A DNA stretch of 19,774 nt, taken from positions 1 to 19,774 of the forward strand of contig CAUJFU010000521.1 of the NCBI GenBank assembly GCA_963169055.1. Reading direction: 5' to 3'. Below the pieces are notes generated by a model. It searched no databases, was not told the DNA's origin, and was given only the letters and a program-made list of their open reading frames with translations. The translations under genes were made by a program, and so were the position numbers. This DNA is from Myxococcota bacterium (lineage in GTDB: Bacteria > Myxococcota_C > UBA6777). Shown piece after piece: positions 13,497 to 19,774 of the stretch. Position 1 is the first letter of the stretch. Every line of letters begins with the position of its first letter.

Positions 13497-15899
13497 ATGA
13501 CCATCCAACGGCTCCTTGCCTTCGTTGCGTTGCTTTGGGCGGGCGTCGGTTTCGCCACCGCACACGCACAAGACGGCAGCGACAGCACCCCGCCGATCAT
13601 CAAAAAAATCGAGATCAAGGGCAATCTCCGCACCGAAACTCTCGCCATCCTCAACCAGATCCAGTCCAAGCCCAAAGCCGCTCTCGATCGAACCAAGGTC
13701 GCCGACGATGTTCGGCGCGTCTACAACCTCGGGCCTTTTCGCGATGTCCAAGTCGTTGCAAAGCGCGATGGTGATCAAATCGTCTTGATCTTTCAAGTGA
13801 CGGAAAAGCCCGCTGTTCGAGATGTTCAGTTTAAAGGGTACAAAGAAGTCGGGCTGGATGACATCAAAAAAGTCGTCGACGTCAAAAAATACGGCATCCT
13901 CAACCAAGCCCAGATCCAACAAAACGTCCAAAAGATTCGTGAACTCTACGTTGAAAAAGGCTTTTATCTCGCCGAAGTCGAAGCCGAAGTCTCCAAACCC
14001 ACCAACGCTTCTGTGATCGTCACCTTTCAAATCCGCGAAAACGCCAAGATTATGATCCGACAAATTAACTTCGTCGGAAACCAAAAAGTCACCAGCGATA
14101 CCCTGCGCCAATATCTCCAAACTTCCGAACAATCGCTGCTTGGCATGATCTCAGGACGCAGCACCTACCAAGAAGCCTTGATCCAGCGCGATCTCTACTT
14201 CCTCAACTCCTACTACATGGACAACGGCTACATCAAAGTGAAGATGGGCAAGCCCAAAGTGTACCTTAACCCCGATAAACGCTCGATCTACATCACTTAT
14301 TGGGTGACTGAAGGCGAAGTCTACCGCTACCGCAACCTTGGCGTCAAAGGCGATCTCCTGATCCCCGAAAAAGAACTCCTTCACAAACTCACCATGCGAA
14401 AAGGGCAGGTCTTTAATCGTACAAAACTCTATAAAGACAACCTGCTTGCTCTCACCAATTTTTACCAAAATAGAGGCTACGCCTACGCCAACATCGTCCC
14501 TCGACACAACCTGCTCGAAGAAACCCGCGAGATCGACCTCACCCTTGAGATCCAAAAAGGTGAAAAGGTTCGCATCGAACGCATCGAGATATCGGGCAAT
14601 TCGATCACGCAAGACCGCGTGATCCGCCGCGAGATCCGTGTTTCCGAAGGCGATTATTACAACGGGAATCTCGTTCAAATCAGCCAACAGCGGATCTTTG
14701 CTCTCGGCTTCTTTGAAAAAGCCCATCCCCTCTATGGGATCAAGGCCAACTTCCGCAAAGGCAGCCAACCTGATCGAGTCGTCCTTCAATTTGAAGTCAA
14801 AGAAAAACCCACAGGTACTTTCCAGATCGGTGCAGGCTTTAGCTCTTTTGAGCAACTCGTATTTAACGCGCAGATCGCCAAAAACAACCTTTTTGGACGT
14901 GGGCAATCGCTGTCTTTTGCCGCGCAACTCTCCTCGATCCGTCAACTCTTCCAGATCCAATTCGTCGAACCTTACCTCTTTGATTCGCTCTGGACCTTCG
15001 CTTTTTCGGCCTACAACTCCCAACGCGATTACGGCACGCTGTTCTCCATCGGCTTTCGCCAAACCACCACGGGGGGGTCGCTGACATGGGGCTATCCGCT
15101 GCTTGACGATCTCAATCTCCTGCTCACCTACAAATTCGAACGTGTACAGATCAATGCCAGCGGAAACACCCTTGATTCGGGCATCCGTATCAAAGGATTC
15201 TTTTCGGGCGTCGACGGTCCCACCATCACCTCTAGCCTTCGCCTGTCTTTGCGTTATGACAAACGCGACAACCGCCTCTTCCCGACACGCGGCCATTTTC
15301 AAAGCATCTCCATCGAGCACGCAGATTGGTATCTCGGATCTCAAAACCGCTTCTCTCGCCTCTCTGCGATCAGCCGCTGGTATGTCAACTTGCCGATCTT
15401 TGGAAACGAATTCCTCCCTGTCTTGCGCTTCAATCTCCAACTCGGTTGGATCTTTAGCCCCTCCACGCTCGGCGTTCCTTCGTTTGAGCGTTATCGCCTC
15501 GGGGGTATCAACTCCGTCCGTGGCTTCCGACCCTTTACCATCGGACCCACCCGTCGAATCCCCGGACAGTCCGATAGCGCCTTCAAACTGGACGAATTCA
15601 ACTGGGGTGGCAACAAAGAATTGATCTTTAACGCCGAACTGGAGATCCCCATCATCCCGAGCGTTGGACTCAAAGGTGTTGTCTTCTTTGATGCCGGAAA
15701 CGCCTATGACGACAACGAACTGATCTTCCAAGACCGACGCAATACCTTCTTGCCGCTTGGACTCTTTATGAGCGCTGGCTTTGGGGTGCGCTGGTTTTCG
15801 CCTATCGGGCCGCTGCGTTTTGAGTGGGGTATCCCGCTTACCCGACGCCCCGGAGATGACTCGATCCTCTTTGAATTCAACATCGGTAACGCCTTTTAA
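13497..15899 (+). CDS. bamA: Outer membrane protein assembly factor BamA
   Basis: Essential outer-membrane insertase for beta-barrel proteins. The 800-aa product has a signal peptide (MTIQRLLAFVALLWAGVGFA, cleavage after AHA at about 24) and five POTRA domains, at about 34-104 (IIKKIEIKGN), 105-181, 182-271 (MIRQINFVGN), 274-354 and 357-435 (RIERIEISGN). A 16-strand Omp85 barrel from about 440 follows. The conserved loop-6 motif VRGF is at 674-677 and the barrel ends in FEFNIGNAF, an aromatic-terminated beta-signal. The ATG at 13497 has GGAG 9 bp upstream and gives the cleaner signal peptide. The ATG at 13470 (AGGGG upstream, nine residues longer) is possible. It follows lolD by about 35 bp and precedes ompH. 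A 31-bp tandem repeat crosses its stop. Confidence 0.96.
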   Translation: MTIQRLLAFVALLWAGVGFATAHAQDGSDSTPPIIKKIEIKGNLRTETLAILNQIQSKPKAALDRTKVADDVRRVYNLGPFRDVQVVAKRDGDQIVLIFQVTEKPAVRDVQFKGYKEVGLDDIKKVVDVKKYGILNQAQIQQNVQKIRELYVEKGFYLAEVEAEVSKPTNASVIVTFQIRENAKIMIRQINFVGNQKVTSDTLRQYLQTSEQSLLGMISGRSTYQEALIQRDLYFLNSYYMDNGYIKVKMGKPKVYLNPDKRSIYITYWVTEGEVYRYRNLGVKGDLLIPEKELLHKLTMRKGQVFNRTKLYKDNLLALTNFYQNRGYAYANIVPRHNLLEETREIDLTLEIQKGEKVRIERIEISGNSITQDRVIRREIRVSEGDYYNGNLVQISQQRIFALGFFEKAHPLYGIKANFRKGSQPDRVVLQFEVKEKPTGTFQIGAGFSSFEQLVFNAQIAKNNLFGRGQSLSFAAQLSSIRQLFQIQFVEPYLFDSLWTFAFSAYNSQRDYGTLFSIGFRQTTTGGSLTWGYPLLDDLNLLLTYKFERVQINASGNTLDSGIRIKGFFSGVDGPTITSSLRLSLRYDKRDNRLFPTRGHFQSISIEHADWYLGSQNRFSRLSAISRWYVNLPIFGNEFLPVLRFNLQLGWIFSPSTLGVPSFERYRLGGINSVRGFRPFTIGPTRRIPGQSDSAFKLDEFNWGGNKELIFNAELEIPIIPSVGLKGVVFFDAGNAYDDNELIFQDRRNTFLPLGLFMSAGFGVRWFSPIGPLRFEWGIPLTRRPGDDSILFEFNIGNAF

Positions 15900-15931
15900 C
15901 GTTGAATTCGATTTCGATAACGCTTTTTCAC
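15870..15931 (+). repeat. 31-bp imperfect tandem repeat across the bamA stop codon
   Basis: Bases 15870-15900 (bamA's last codons, TAA and one base) and 15901-15931 align without gaps at 24 of 31 positions. Copy 1 encodes FEFNIGNAF-stop. Copy 2, one frame over, would read VEFDFDNAFS. Copy 2 is not translated as part of BamA and lies 72 bp before the ompH start. Confidence 0.7.
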
Positions 15932-16003
15932 CACGCCAAAACCTTGCGGATGCTCTCTCCATCCGCTTATCTTTGCTCGGCCCGCAAAGGAGGACTTACA
16001 CAC

Positions 16004-16558
16004 ATGTTTCGCTGTCTTTTGATTGCTTGCTTTCTGTTGGCCCCTGCTCTGGCTCACGCCAAGCGCATCGGCTATGTCGACTTGCGCAAGGCCCTCAACG
16101 AAGTCGACGATGGGCGCGCTGCCAAAAACAAGCTCCAAGAAAAAAAAGGAACCTACCAAAGCAAGCTCAACGAAGAACAAGAAAAACTCAAACGCGAAAA
16201 AAAGCTGTTTGATCGACGATCTACCATCTTGCGCGGTGAAGCCAAGCGCAAAGCCCAACTCAAACTTCAACAAAAATTTCTTGAACTTCAGAAAATGTAC
16301 AGCAACCTCACCCGCGAACTCGCACAAGAAGAAGCGAAAGAAACTCGGGTGATCTTCCGAAAAATGGAAGTGATTATCCGCCAGATCGCCGAAAAAGAAG
16401 GTCTCGATCTGATGCTCGAAAAAACCGAAAGTAGTATCCTTTACGCACGCTCTGGCATGGATTACACCAACGAGCTGATCCGCATCTACAACCGACAATT
16501 CGGTCGCGGTGGCAGCAGTCCCCGTGTCTCCCGTAAACCCAAAAAACGCAAGCGTTAG
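16004..16558 (+). CDS. skp: OmpH/Skp family periplasmic chaperone
   Basis: Holds unfolded outer-membrane proteins in the periplasm for delivery to BamA. The 184-aa product has a signal peptide (MFRCLLIACFLLAPALAHA, cleaved at about 19) and then the family start KRIGYVDLRKALNEV. A long Lys/Glu-rich coiled-coil arm follows from about 45 to 125, then a returning C-terminal body segment (IAEKEGLDLMLEKTESSILYARSGMDYTNELI). The tail (about 165-184) is strongly basic (SRKPKKRKR). Size fits Skp (about 160-190 aa). The ATG at 16004 is set by AAAGGAGG 10 bp upstream and by the signal peptide. Its place straight after bamA is the usual bamA-ompH order. An eight-A run at 16140-16147 lies inside the coding sequence. 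Confidence 0.93.
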   Translation: MFRCLLIACFLLAPALAHAKRIGYVDLRKALNEVDDGRAAKNKLQEKKGTYQSKLNEEQEKLKREKKLFDRRSTILRGEAKRKAQLKLQQKFLELQKMYSNLTRELAQEEAKETRVIFRKMEVIIRQIAEKEGLDLMLEKTESSILYARSGMDYTNELIRIYNRQFGRGGSSPRVSRKPKKRKR

Positions 16559-16614
16559 AACGCCTAGGTTTGGGATACACCACCCCTCAACGAGGCTTTC
16601 GGAGAAGACATACG

Positions 16615-17286
16615 ATGTTTAGCCTTTTCCAAGATCCGCAACGCTTGGCGCTTTTGGCGCTCGTTTTGTTGATCTCTCTGACCTTTCACGAATTTGCTCA
16701 CGCTTGGACTGCCTACAAACTCGGCGATGATACGGCTTATCGCGAAGGCCGCGTCACCTTAAACCCCATCGTTCATCTTGATCTGTGGGGATCGATTTGT
16801 TTTCTGGTGTCGGGTGGATTTGGGTGGGCGCGTCCTGTCCCTGTGAATCCCACGAACTTTCAACAACCGCGCCGTGACGATATCTTGGTGACGGGCGCGG
16901 GACCCGCTTCCAACTTTCTCCTCGGCTTGATCGCCGCAGCGCTCTATTTTCCGATGGCAAAATACGGCTGGCTTCGGGGAAACGACCTTGAGCCTTTCCT
17001 CTTCCAATTTCTCGGCCTGATGATGGTCGCCAATTTTTCTCTGGCCTTCTTTAACTTGATCCCGCTCTTTCGGCTTGACGGGTCTCACATCGTCACCAAC
17101 CTTTTGCCGCTCAACCAAGCCTACCGTTTCAAGCGCTTCAACGAAGAATACGGAGCGTACACGCTTCTTGGCTTGATCGTCTTGCCTTACTTTACCAACC
17201 GCACGATCGACCCGATCGGATGGCTGATCCGCGAACCGATGCTTTATCTGATCGGAGTCCTGCGTGGATTCTTTGGCATGTTTTGA
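16615..17286 (+). CDS. Site-2 protease family (peptidase M50) membrane metalloprotease
   Basis: A zinc intramembrane protease of the short, PDZ-less M50 group. The 223-aa product has a first membrane segment carrying HEFAHA (zinc-binding HExxH at 25-29) and the conserved GWARPVPVNP (70-79). It also has GAGPASN (94-100) with the next helix, and NLIPLFRLDGS (147-157), which supplies the Asp of the LDG motif. Three further hydrophobic segments lie at about 98-115, 127-150 and 180-195. The usual NxxPxPPLDG has lost prolines here (LFRLDG). The ATG at 16615 with GGAG 10 bp upstream is preferred over an in-frame ATG at 16570 that gives an Arg-rich extension. It sits before scpA, a common neighbour of this family in many bacteria. 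The substrate is unknown. Confidence 0.9.
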   Translation: MFSLFQDPQRLALLALVLLISLTFHEFAHAWTAYKLGDDTAYREGRVTLNPIVHLDLWGSICFLVSGGFGWARPVPVNPTNFQQPRRDDILVTGAGPASNFLLGLIAAALYFPMAKYGWLRGNDLEPFLFQFLGLMMVANFSLAFFNLIPLFRLDGSHIVTNLLPLNQAYRFKRFNEEYGAYTLLGLIVLPYFTNRTIDPIGWLIREPMLYLIGVLRGFFGMF

Positions 17287-17343
17287 TCCCATCGGCTCGT
17301 TTCTGACCATTCCGTTCGCGCCATCGACGAGGAAGTCTTCACG

Positions 17344-18336
17344 ATGCAAGAGATCACCCTTTCCCACAAAGACCTCCATCTTCAAACGGCTTCTTTTGAC
17401 GGGCCACTCGACGTTTTGCTCCACTTGATCCGCAAGCGTGACCTCGATATCTTCGACCTTCCGATCCACCAAATCGCCGAAGAATTCCAGATCTACGTCG
17501 ATGCTATCCAGCGCGTTGATCTCGAACAAGCCGGTGCGTACCTCGAACTTGCCGCAGAACTCGCTTACATCAAATCCCGTATGCTCCTGCCCCGCGTCCA
17601 AGATAGCAAAGAAGATCCGCGTACCCCGCTCGTCGAAAAAGTCATGGAGTACGAGCAAGTCAAACAACTCTCTCTCCAACTCCAAGACCGCCATCTCCTT
17701 GGCCGCGATGTGTTCGTGCGCGGAAGTGACCTGCGCCCTGAACTCCCCGAACTACCGCCTGAAACGGATGTCACCGCTGGCGAGCTGATCGATATCTTTT
17801 CGGCCCTCCTGCGTCGCAAGATGTTGCAGTCCCCACAAGGCCCCTTTCATCAAGTCCGACGCGAACTTGTCTCTGTGCGCCAACAGATCTCTTGGGTTTG
17901 CCATCAACTGCGTGGAAAAAACAATCTCCGTTTCTCCCAATTGATCGAGGATATCTGGGAGCGTTCGACTTTAATTGTCACTTTTCTTGCGTTGCTTGAG
18001 CTTTGTCGGCTACATCATATCAGGCTGGCCCAGATCGATCGCGAAGATATCCTTGTGGAAGCTCTGACGGATCTGGATCAGATCCCGCTTGACGATCCAA
18101 GCAGCTTTACTTATCGCGCTTCGGCCCTCTCTCCCGAAGAACAGCGCCAACTCGATCAACATGCGCTGGTGGATCTCGCGGATTTTTCGATCTTGCATGA
18201 CGACGAGGAATCCGCAGAAAACGAAGACGTCGAAGAAGCCCATCCTCTCGATGAATCCGCTGATCCTCTTGATGAAGACGAGATCGACGAACTCAAAGCC
18301 CTTGAAGCCGAACGCAAAAACCGCAAACCTCGATAG
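17344..18336 (+). CDS. scpA: Segregation and condensation protein A (kleisin)
   Basis: The kleisin that bridges SMC heads and, with ScpB, forms bacterial condensin for chromosome segregation. In the 330-aa product the N-terminal SMC-neck-binding domain carries FDGPLDVLLHLI (18-29), IFDLPIHQIAEEF (36-48) and YLELAAELAYIKSRMLLP (66-83, key residues E-L-A and K-S-R-M-L-L-P). The central region binds ScpB. The C-terminal winged helix (about 185-245, FSQLIEDIWERSTLIVTFLALLEL) contacts the SMC cap. Residues about 280-330 are an extra acidic tail ending in a basic patch (ERKNRKPR), so it is longer than the typical 240-270 aa. GAGGAAG lies 9 bp before the ATG. scpB follows after 35 bp. Confidence 0.95.
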   Translation: MQEITLSHKDLHLQTASFDGPLDVLLHLIRKRDLDIFDLPIHQIAEEFQIYVDAIQRVDLEQAGAYLELAAELAYIKSRMLLPRVQDSKEDPRTPLVEKVMEYEQVKQLSLQLQDRHLLGRDVFVRGSDLRPELPELPPETDVTAGELIDIFSALLRRKMLQSPQGPFHQVRRELVSVRQQISWVCHQLRGKNNLRFSQLIEDIWERSTLIVTFLALLELCRLHHIRLAQIDREDILVEALTDLDQIPLDDPSSFTYRASALSPEEQRQLDQHALVDLADFSILHDDEESAENEDVEEAHPLDESADPLDEDEIDELKALEAERKNRKPR

Positions 18337-18371
18337 AACCGACGCATACACTGCCTTGATGGAGAGACCTG

Positions 18372-19085
18372 ATGCGACAACGCGCCCACCACGCAACGCC
18401 GCTTGCGACCGAATCTTCTTGGGGCTTTCGCTCCCGCAAAGAATCCGCCCGTGAGGCGCTTTATGGTCAACTCGAAGCCTTGTTGTTCGCTGCCAATCGC
18501 CCGCTCTCTTGTGAAGAACTGCGCGGTGTCCTCGAACATGCCGGCGTTTCCGTCCTCCCTGAACACATCGAAGCCGTCTTGCGCGAACTGAAAAATCAGT
18601 ACAACCACCCTTTGCGTGGGCTTCGCCTCGAAACCGTTGCGGGTGGATGGCAGATCCGCACTCGCTCCGAACACGCGCACTTGCTCCAACTGCTCTACGA
18701 AGAACGACCTCCACGTCTTAGTCGCGCTGCTCTCGAATGTCTCTCGATCATCGCTTACCGACAACCGATCTCTCGCGCTGAGATCGATGCGATCCGTGGC
18801 GTCGATTCAAGCGGCACCTTGCGTAGCTTGCTTGAACGCAAACTCGTCGCACGCATCGGACGCACCGAAGATGCCCGACGCGCCTTCACTTACGCAACCA
18901 CCAAGGAGTTTCTCGAATTCTTTGGCCTCAACGACCTCCGCGAACTCCCAAGCGTCCTTGCCGCTGCAAGCGCTCCTTCCGCTTCTTCCGAGGCCGCTTC
19001 TTCTGATTCTTCTTCCGATGCCTCCACACTTCCCCCCGATACCTCCACAACAGCCCCATCCTCCGAGACCTCCGAGGATATCTAG
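18372..19085 (+). CDS. scpB: Segregation and condensation protein B
   Basis: Partner of ScpA in the SMC-ScpAB complex. The 237-aa product has two winged-helix domains: about 29-100 (LEALLFAANRPLSCEELRGVL region) and 112-185 (LSRAALECLSIIAYRQPISRAEIDAIRGVDSSGTLRSLLE region, with the family AYRQPI..AEI..IRGV.S...L..L pattern). Helix-wing residues ERKLVARIGR and the closing YATTKEFLEFFGL (key family ending TT..FL..FGL) follow. After about 195 comes a Ser/Ala/Thr/Pro-rich low-complexity tail to the end. GGAG lies 7 bp before the ATG. It is the last gene in the window, followed by 689 bp of non-coding sequence. Confidence 0.95.
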   Translation: MRQRAHHATPLATESSWGFRSRKESAREALYGQLEALLFAANRPLSCEELRGVLEHAGVSVLPEHIEAVLRELKNQYNHPLRGLRLETVAGGWQIRTRSEHAHLLQLLYEERPPRLSRAALECLSIIAYRQPISRAEIDAIRGVDSSGTLRSLLERKLVARIGRTEDARRAFTYATTKEFLEFFGLNDLRELPSVLAAASAPSASSEAASSDSSSDASTLPPDTSTTAPSSETSEDI

Positions 19086-19139
19086 ATCGCTCGCTTCCTC
19101 TCTCTCTGATAAGTGGGATTCTACCGCACTCCCCGCCCC

Positions 19140-19189
19140 CAAGGGCGTGGCCCCCTTGACCCCGTATGGACGGGGTGATCAGCGTTTTT
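19140..19189 (+). terminator. Tandem hairpins 55 bp after scpB, possible terminator
   Basis: CAAGGG/CCCTTG (19140-19145 with 19153-19158) is directly followed by ACCCCGT-ATGG-ACGGGGT (19159-19176). A T5 run begins 8 bases after the second stem, at 19185. Position suits the end of the scpAB transcript, but the gap before the T-run weakens the call. Confidence 0.4.
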
Positions 19190-19327
19190 CCAATCCACAG
19201 CACCGCCGCTTGAAGTGCCGCGAACACGGGGATATCCATTCGTTTTGCCGCTCTTCTCCTGATCTGCTTGTACGATATGCGAGTGGTGTGTGCGAAACGT
19301 CGGATTTGCTGTAGACGCCCTATTCTT

Positions 19328-19349
19328 GGGCAGCCACGGGGGGCTGCCC
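19328..19349. repeat. Perfect 8-bp hairpin
   Basis: GGGCAGCC (19328-19335) pairs with GGCTGCCC (19342-19349) over a six-base ACGGGG loop. No T-run follows. Likely an intergenic repetitive hairpin. Confidence 0.5.
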
Positions 19350-19508
19350 CCATACGCGCTAGGTTAAGCCGTGGTTGGCCCCCACCCCTAACACTCGGAC
19401 ACTTCGTCTGTAAAGCCCATCCAGCGGGGGGTCTCTGGCATGGGCAAATTTCGTATCACGCCACGGGCATCGGGTGAAGAAAAGAGACTGAACTGTCATA
19501 CCGATACG

Positions 19509-19556
19509 AAAAAGGCCGATATTCAGGCGCGGGCGGTTCGCGAACCGCCCCTACCA
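19509..19556 (+). repeat. Composite dispersed repeat: motif copy 2 plus 20-bp perfect palindrome
   Basis: AAAAAGGCCGAT-N4-AGGCGCG (19509-19531, shared with 7749-7771) runs into the perfect palindrome GGGCGGTTCGCGAACCGCCC (19531-19550), followed by CTACC. With its last C the flank is CCCTACC, also found after the palindrome at 19657-19673. Confidence 0.6.
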
Positions 19557-19605
19557 CGGGTTGATTCTTCACGCTTTCTCTTTTCCACTGCCTCATACGA
19601 CATCC

Positions 19606-19618
19606 GCAGGTTGCCTGC
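19606..19618. repeat. Short hairpin GCAGG-TTG-CCTGC
   Basis: A perfect 5-bp stem with a three-base loop between two larger palindromes. It is reported mainly because of the clustering. Confidence 0.3.
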
Positions 19619-19656
19619 TCGTACAGAGCGATGAACATCCCCGTGAATGGCGCAAC

Positions 19657-19679
19657 GGCGTATGCCATACGCCCCTACC
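19657..19679. repeat. Palindrome GGCGTATG-C-CATACGCC with CCCTACC-type flank
   Basis: A perfect 8-bp inverted repeat around one central C, followed by CCTACC. The core differs from the palindrome at 19531-19550 while the GGC/GCC ends and the CCTACC flank are the same. Confidence 0.55.
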
Positions 19680-19695
19680 TTTCATCACACCCTAC

Positions 19696-19721
19696 GCGGA
19701 GGTCGTATCCTCCGTCTTTTT
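19696..19721 (+). terminator. Intrinsic terminator-like hairpin
   Basis: CGGAGG (19697-19702) pairs with CCTCCG (19709-19714) over TCGTAT, extended by a G-T pair, then TCTTTTT. Stem, small loop and T-run are in the right order for a plus-strand terminator. It is over 600 bp past scpB, so it may end a small unrecognised RNA, or a read-through transcript. Confidence 0.5.
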
Positions 19722-19774
19722 ATGTATATTTGCGTGTGCTTTGTCTACGATTCTTTCGTTCCATCCGTCTTCGA

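Larger units (their letters stand above)
19086..19774. other. Long intergenic region with clustered hairpins
   Basis: 689 bp with no convincing gene: frames are short, lack ribosome binding sites and have no recognisable domain. It contains hairpins at 19140-19158, 19159-19176, 19328-19349, 19531-19550, 19606-19618, 19657-19673 and 19697-19714, the last with a T-run. No tRNA cloverleaf or known riboswitch was recognised. Confidence 0.65.

Noticed and set aside
14151-15962. A 603-codon open frame antisense to bamA
   Set aside because: It lies wholly opposite a clear bamA, has no domain, no ribosome binding site and a composition mirroring the sense codons. Stop-poor antisense frames are common with this codon usage.
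16759-17694. A 311-codon minus-strand frame spanning the M50 and scpA genes
   Set aside because: It crosses two well-supported genes and their gap in antisense, with no domain or ribosome binding site.
18616-19477. Frames running from scpB into the 3' region
   Set aside because: They are out of frame with scpB, Pro/Ser/Arg biased, and break up in the hairpin-rich sequence.
1-19774. CRISPR array, anti-phage island or prophage
   Set aside because: There are no regularly spaced repeats, cas genes, integrase or phage structural genes. The HEAT-helicase-nuclease operon could be mistaken for a defence system, but it sits among housekeeping genes and has no typical defence partner.

Overview
The window looks like a chromosomal segment of a Gram-negative bacterium in or near the former Deltaproteobacteria, probably Myxococcota-like. 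The evidence is the co-directional block lysS-lolC-lolD-bamA-ompH followed by an M50 protease and scpA-scpB, plus a lipoprotein with a long (Glu-Pro-Thr-Pro)n linker and an Asn/Asp-rich loop. No phage, plasmid, transposase, CRISPR, rRNA or tRNA signature was found. Taxonomy is inferred from gene order and protein style only.

Left half (128-7479), all on the minus strand. A compact four-gene operon reads, in transcription order, HEAT-repeat protein (5916-4411), SF1B DNA/RNA helicase of the UPF1/IGHMBP2 type (4448-2454, overlapping the HEAT gene by 38 bp), ribonuclease Z-type metallo-beta-lactamase nuclease (2447-1578, 6 bp later) and a cytoplasmic type I asparaginase with a C-terminal ankyrin domain (1558-128, 19 bp later). 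Upstream of it, separated by 237 bp, is an alkaline-phosphatase-superfamily phosphodiesterase/pyrophosphatase with an N-terminal hydrophobic segment (7479-6154). Both the asparaginase and the phosphodiesterase genes are followed, about 38 bp past the stop, by a nine-base G/C homopolymer in a quadruplex-capable context.

Centre (7480-9701). A 351 bp divergent region rich in inverted repeats separates the two halves. On the plus strand follow a small three-helix membrane protein (TTG start with a strong ribosome binding site) and a Pro/Glu-rich lipoprotein. A 141 bp leader carrying three hairpins, a sigma70-like promoter and an inverted repeat that covers the lysS Shine-Dalgarno lies before lysS.

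Right half (9702-19085), all plus strand. lysS (lysyl-tRNA synthetase), lolC and lolD (lipoprotein release from the inner membrane) and bamA are tightly packed. ompH/skp (periplasmic chaperone), an M50 site-2-type protease, scpA and scpB (SMC-kleisin complex) follow. lolCD, bamA and ompH together serve outer-membrane biogenesis: lipoprotein release, beta-barrel insertion and chaperoning of unfolded outer-membrane proteins. A 31-bp imperfect tandem repeat straddles the bamA stop codon.

Right edge (19086-19774). This 689 bp stretch has no convincing gene. It holds at least seven hairpins, two of which share a CCCTACC flank but have different palindromic cores, and a terminator-like hairpin at 19696-19721. 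A short motif here also recurs near 7.75 kb, which suggests a family of dispersed intergenic repeats.
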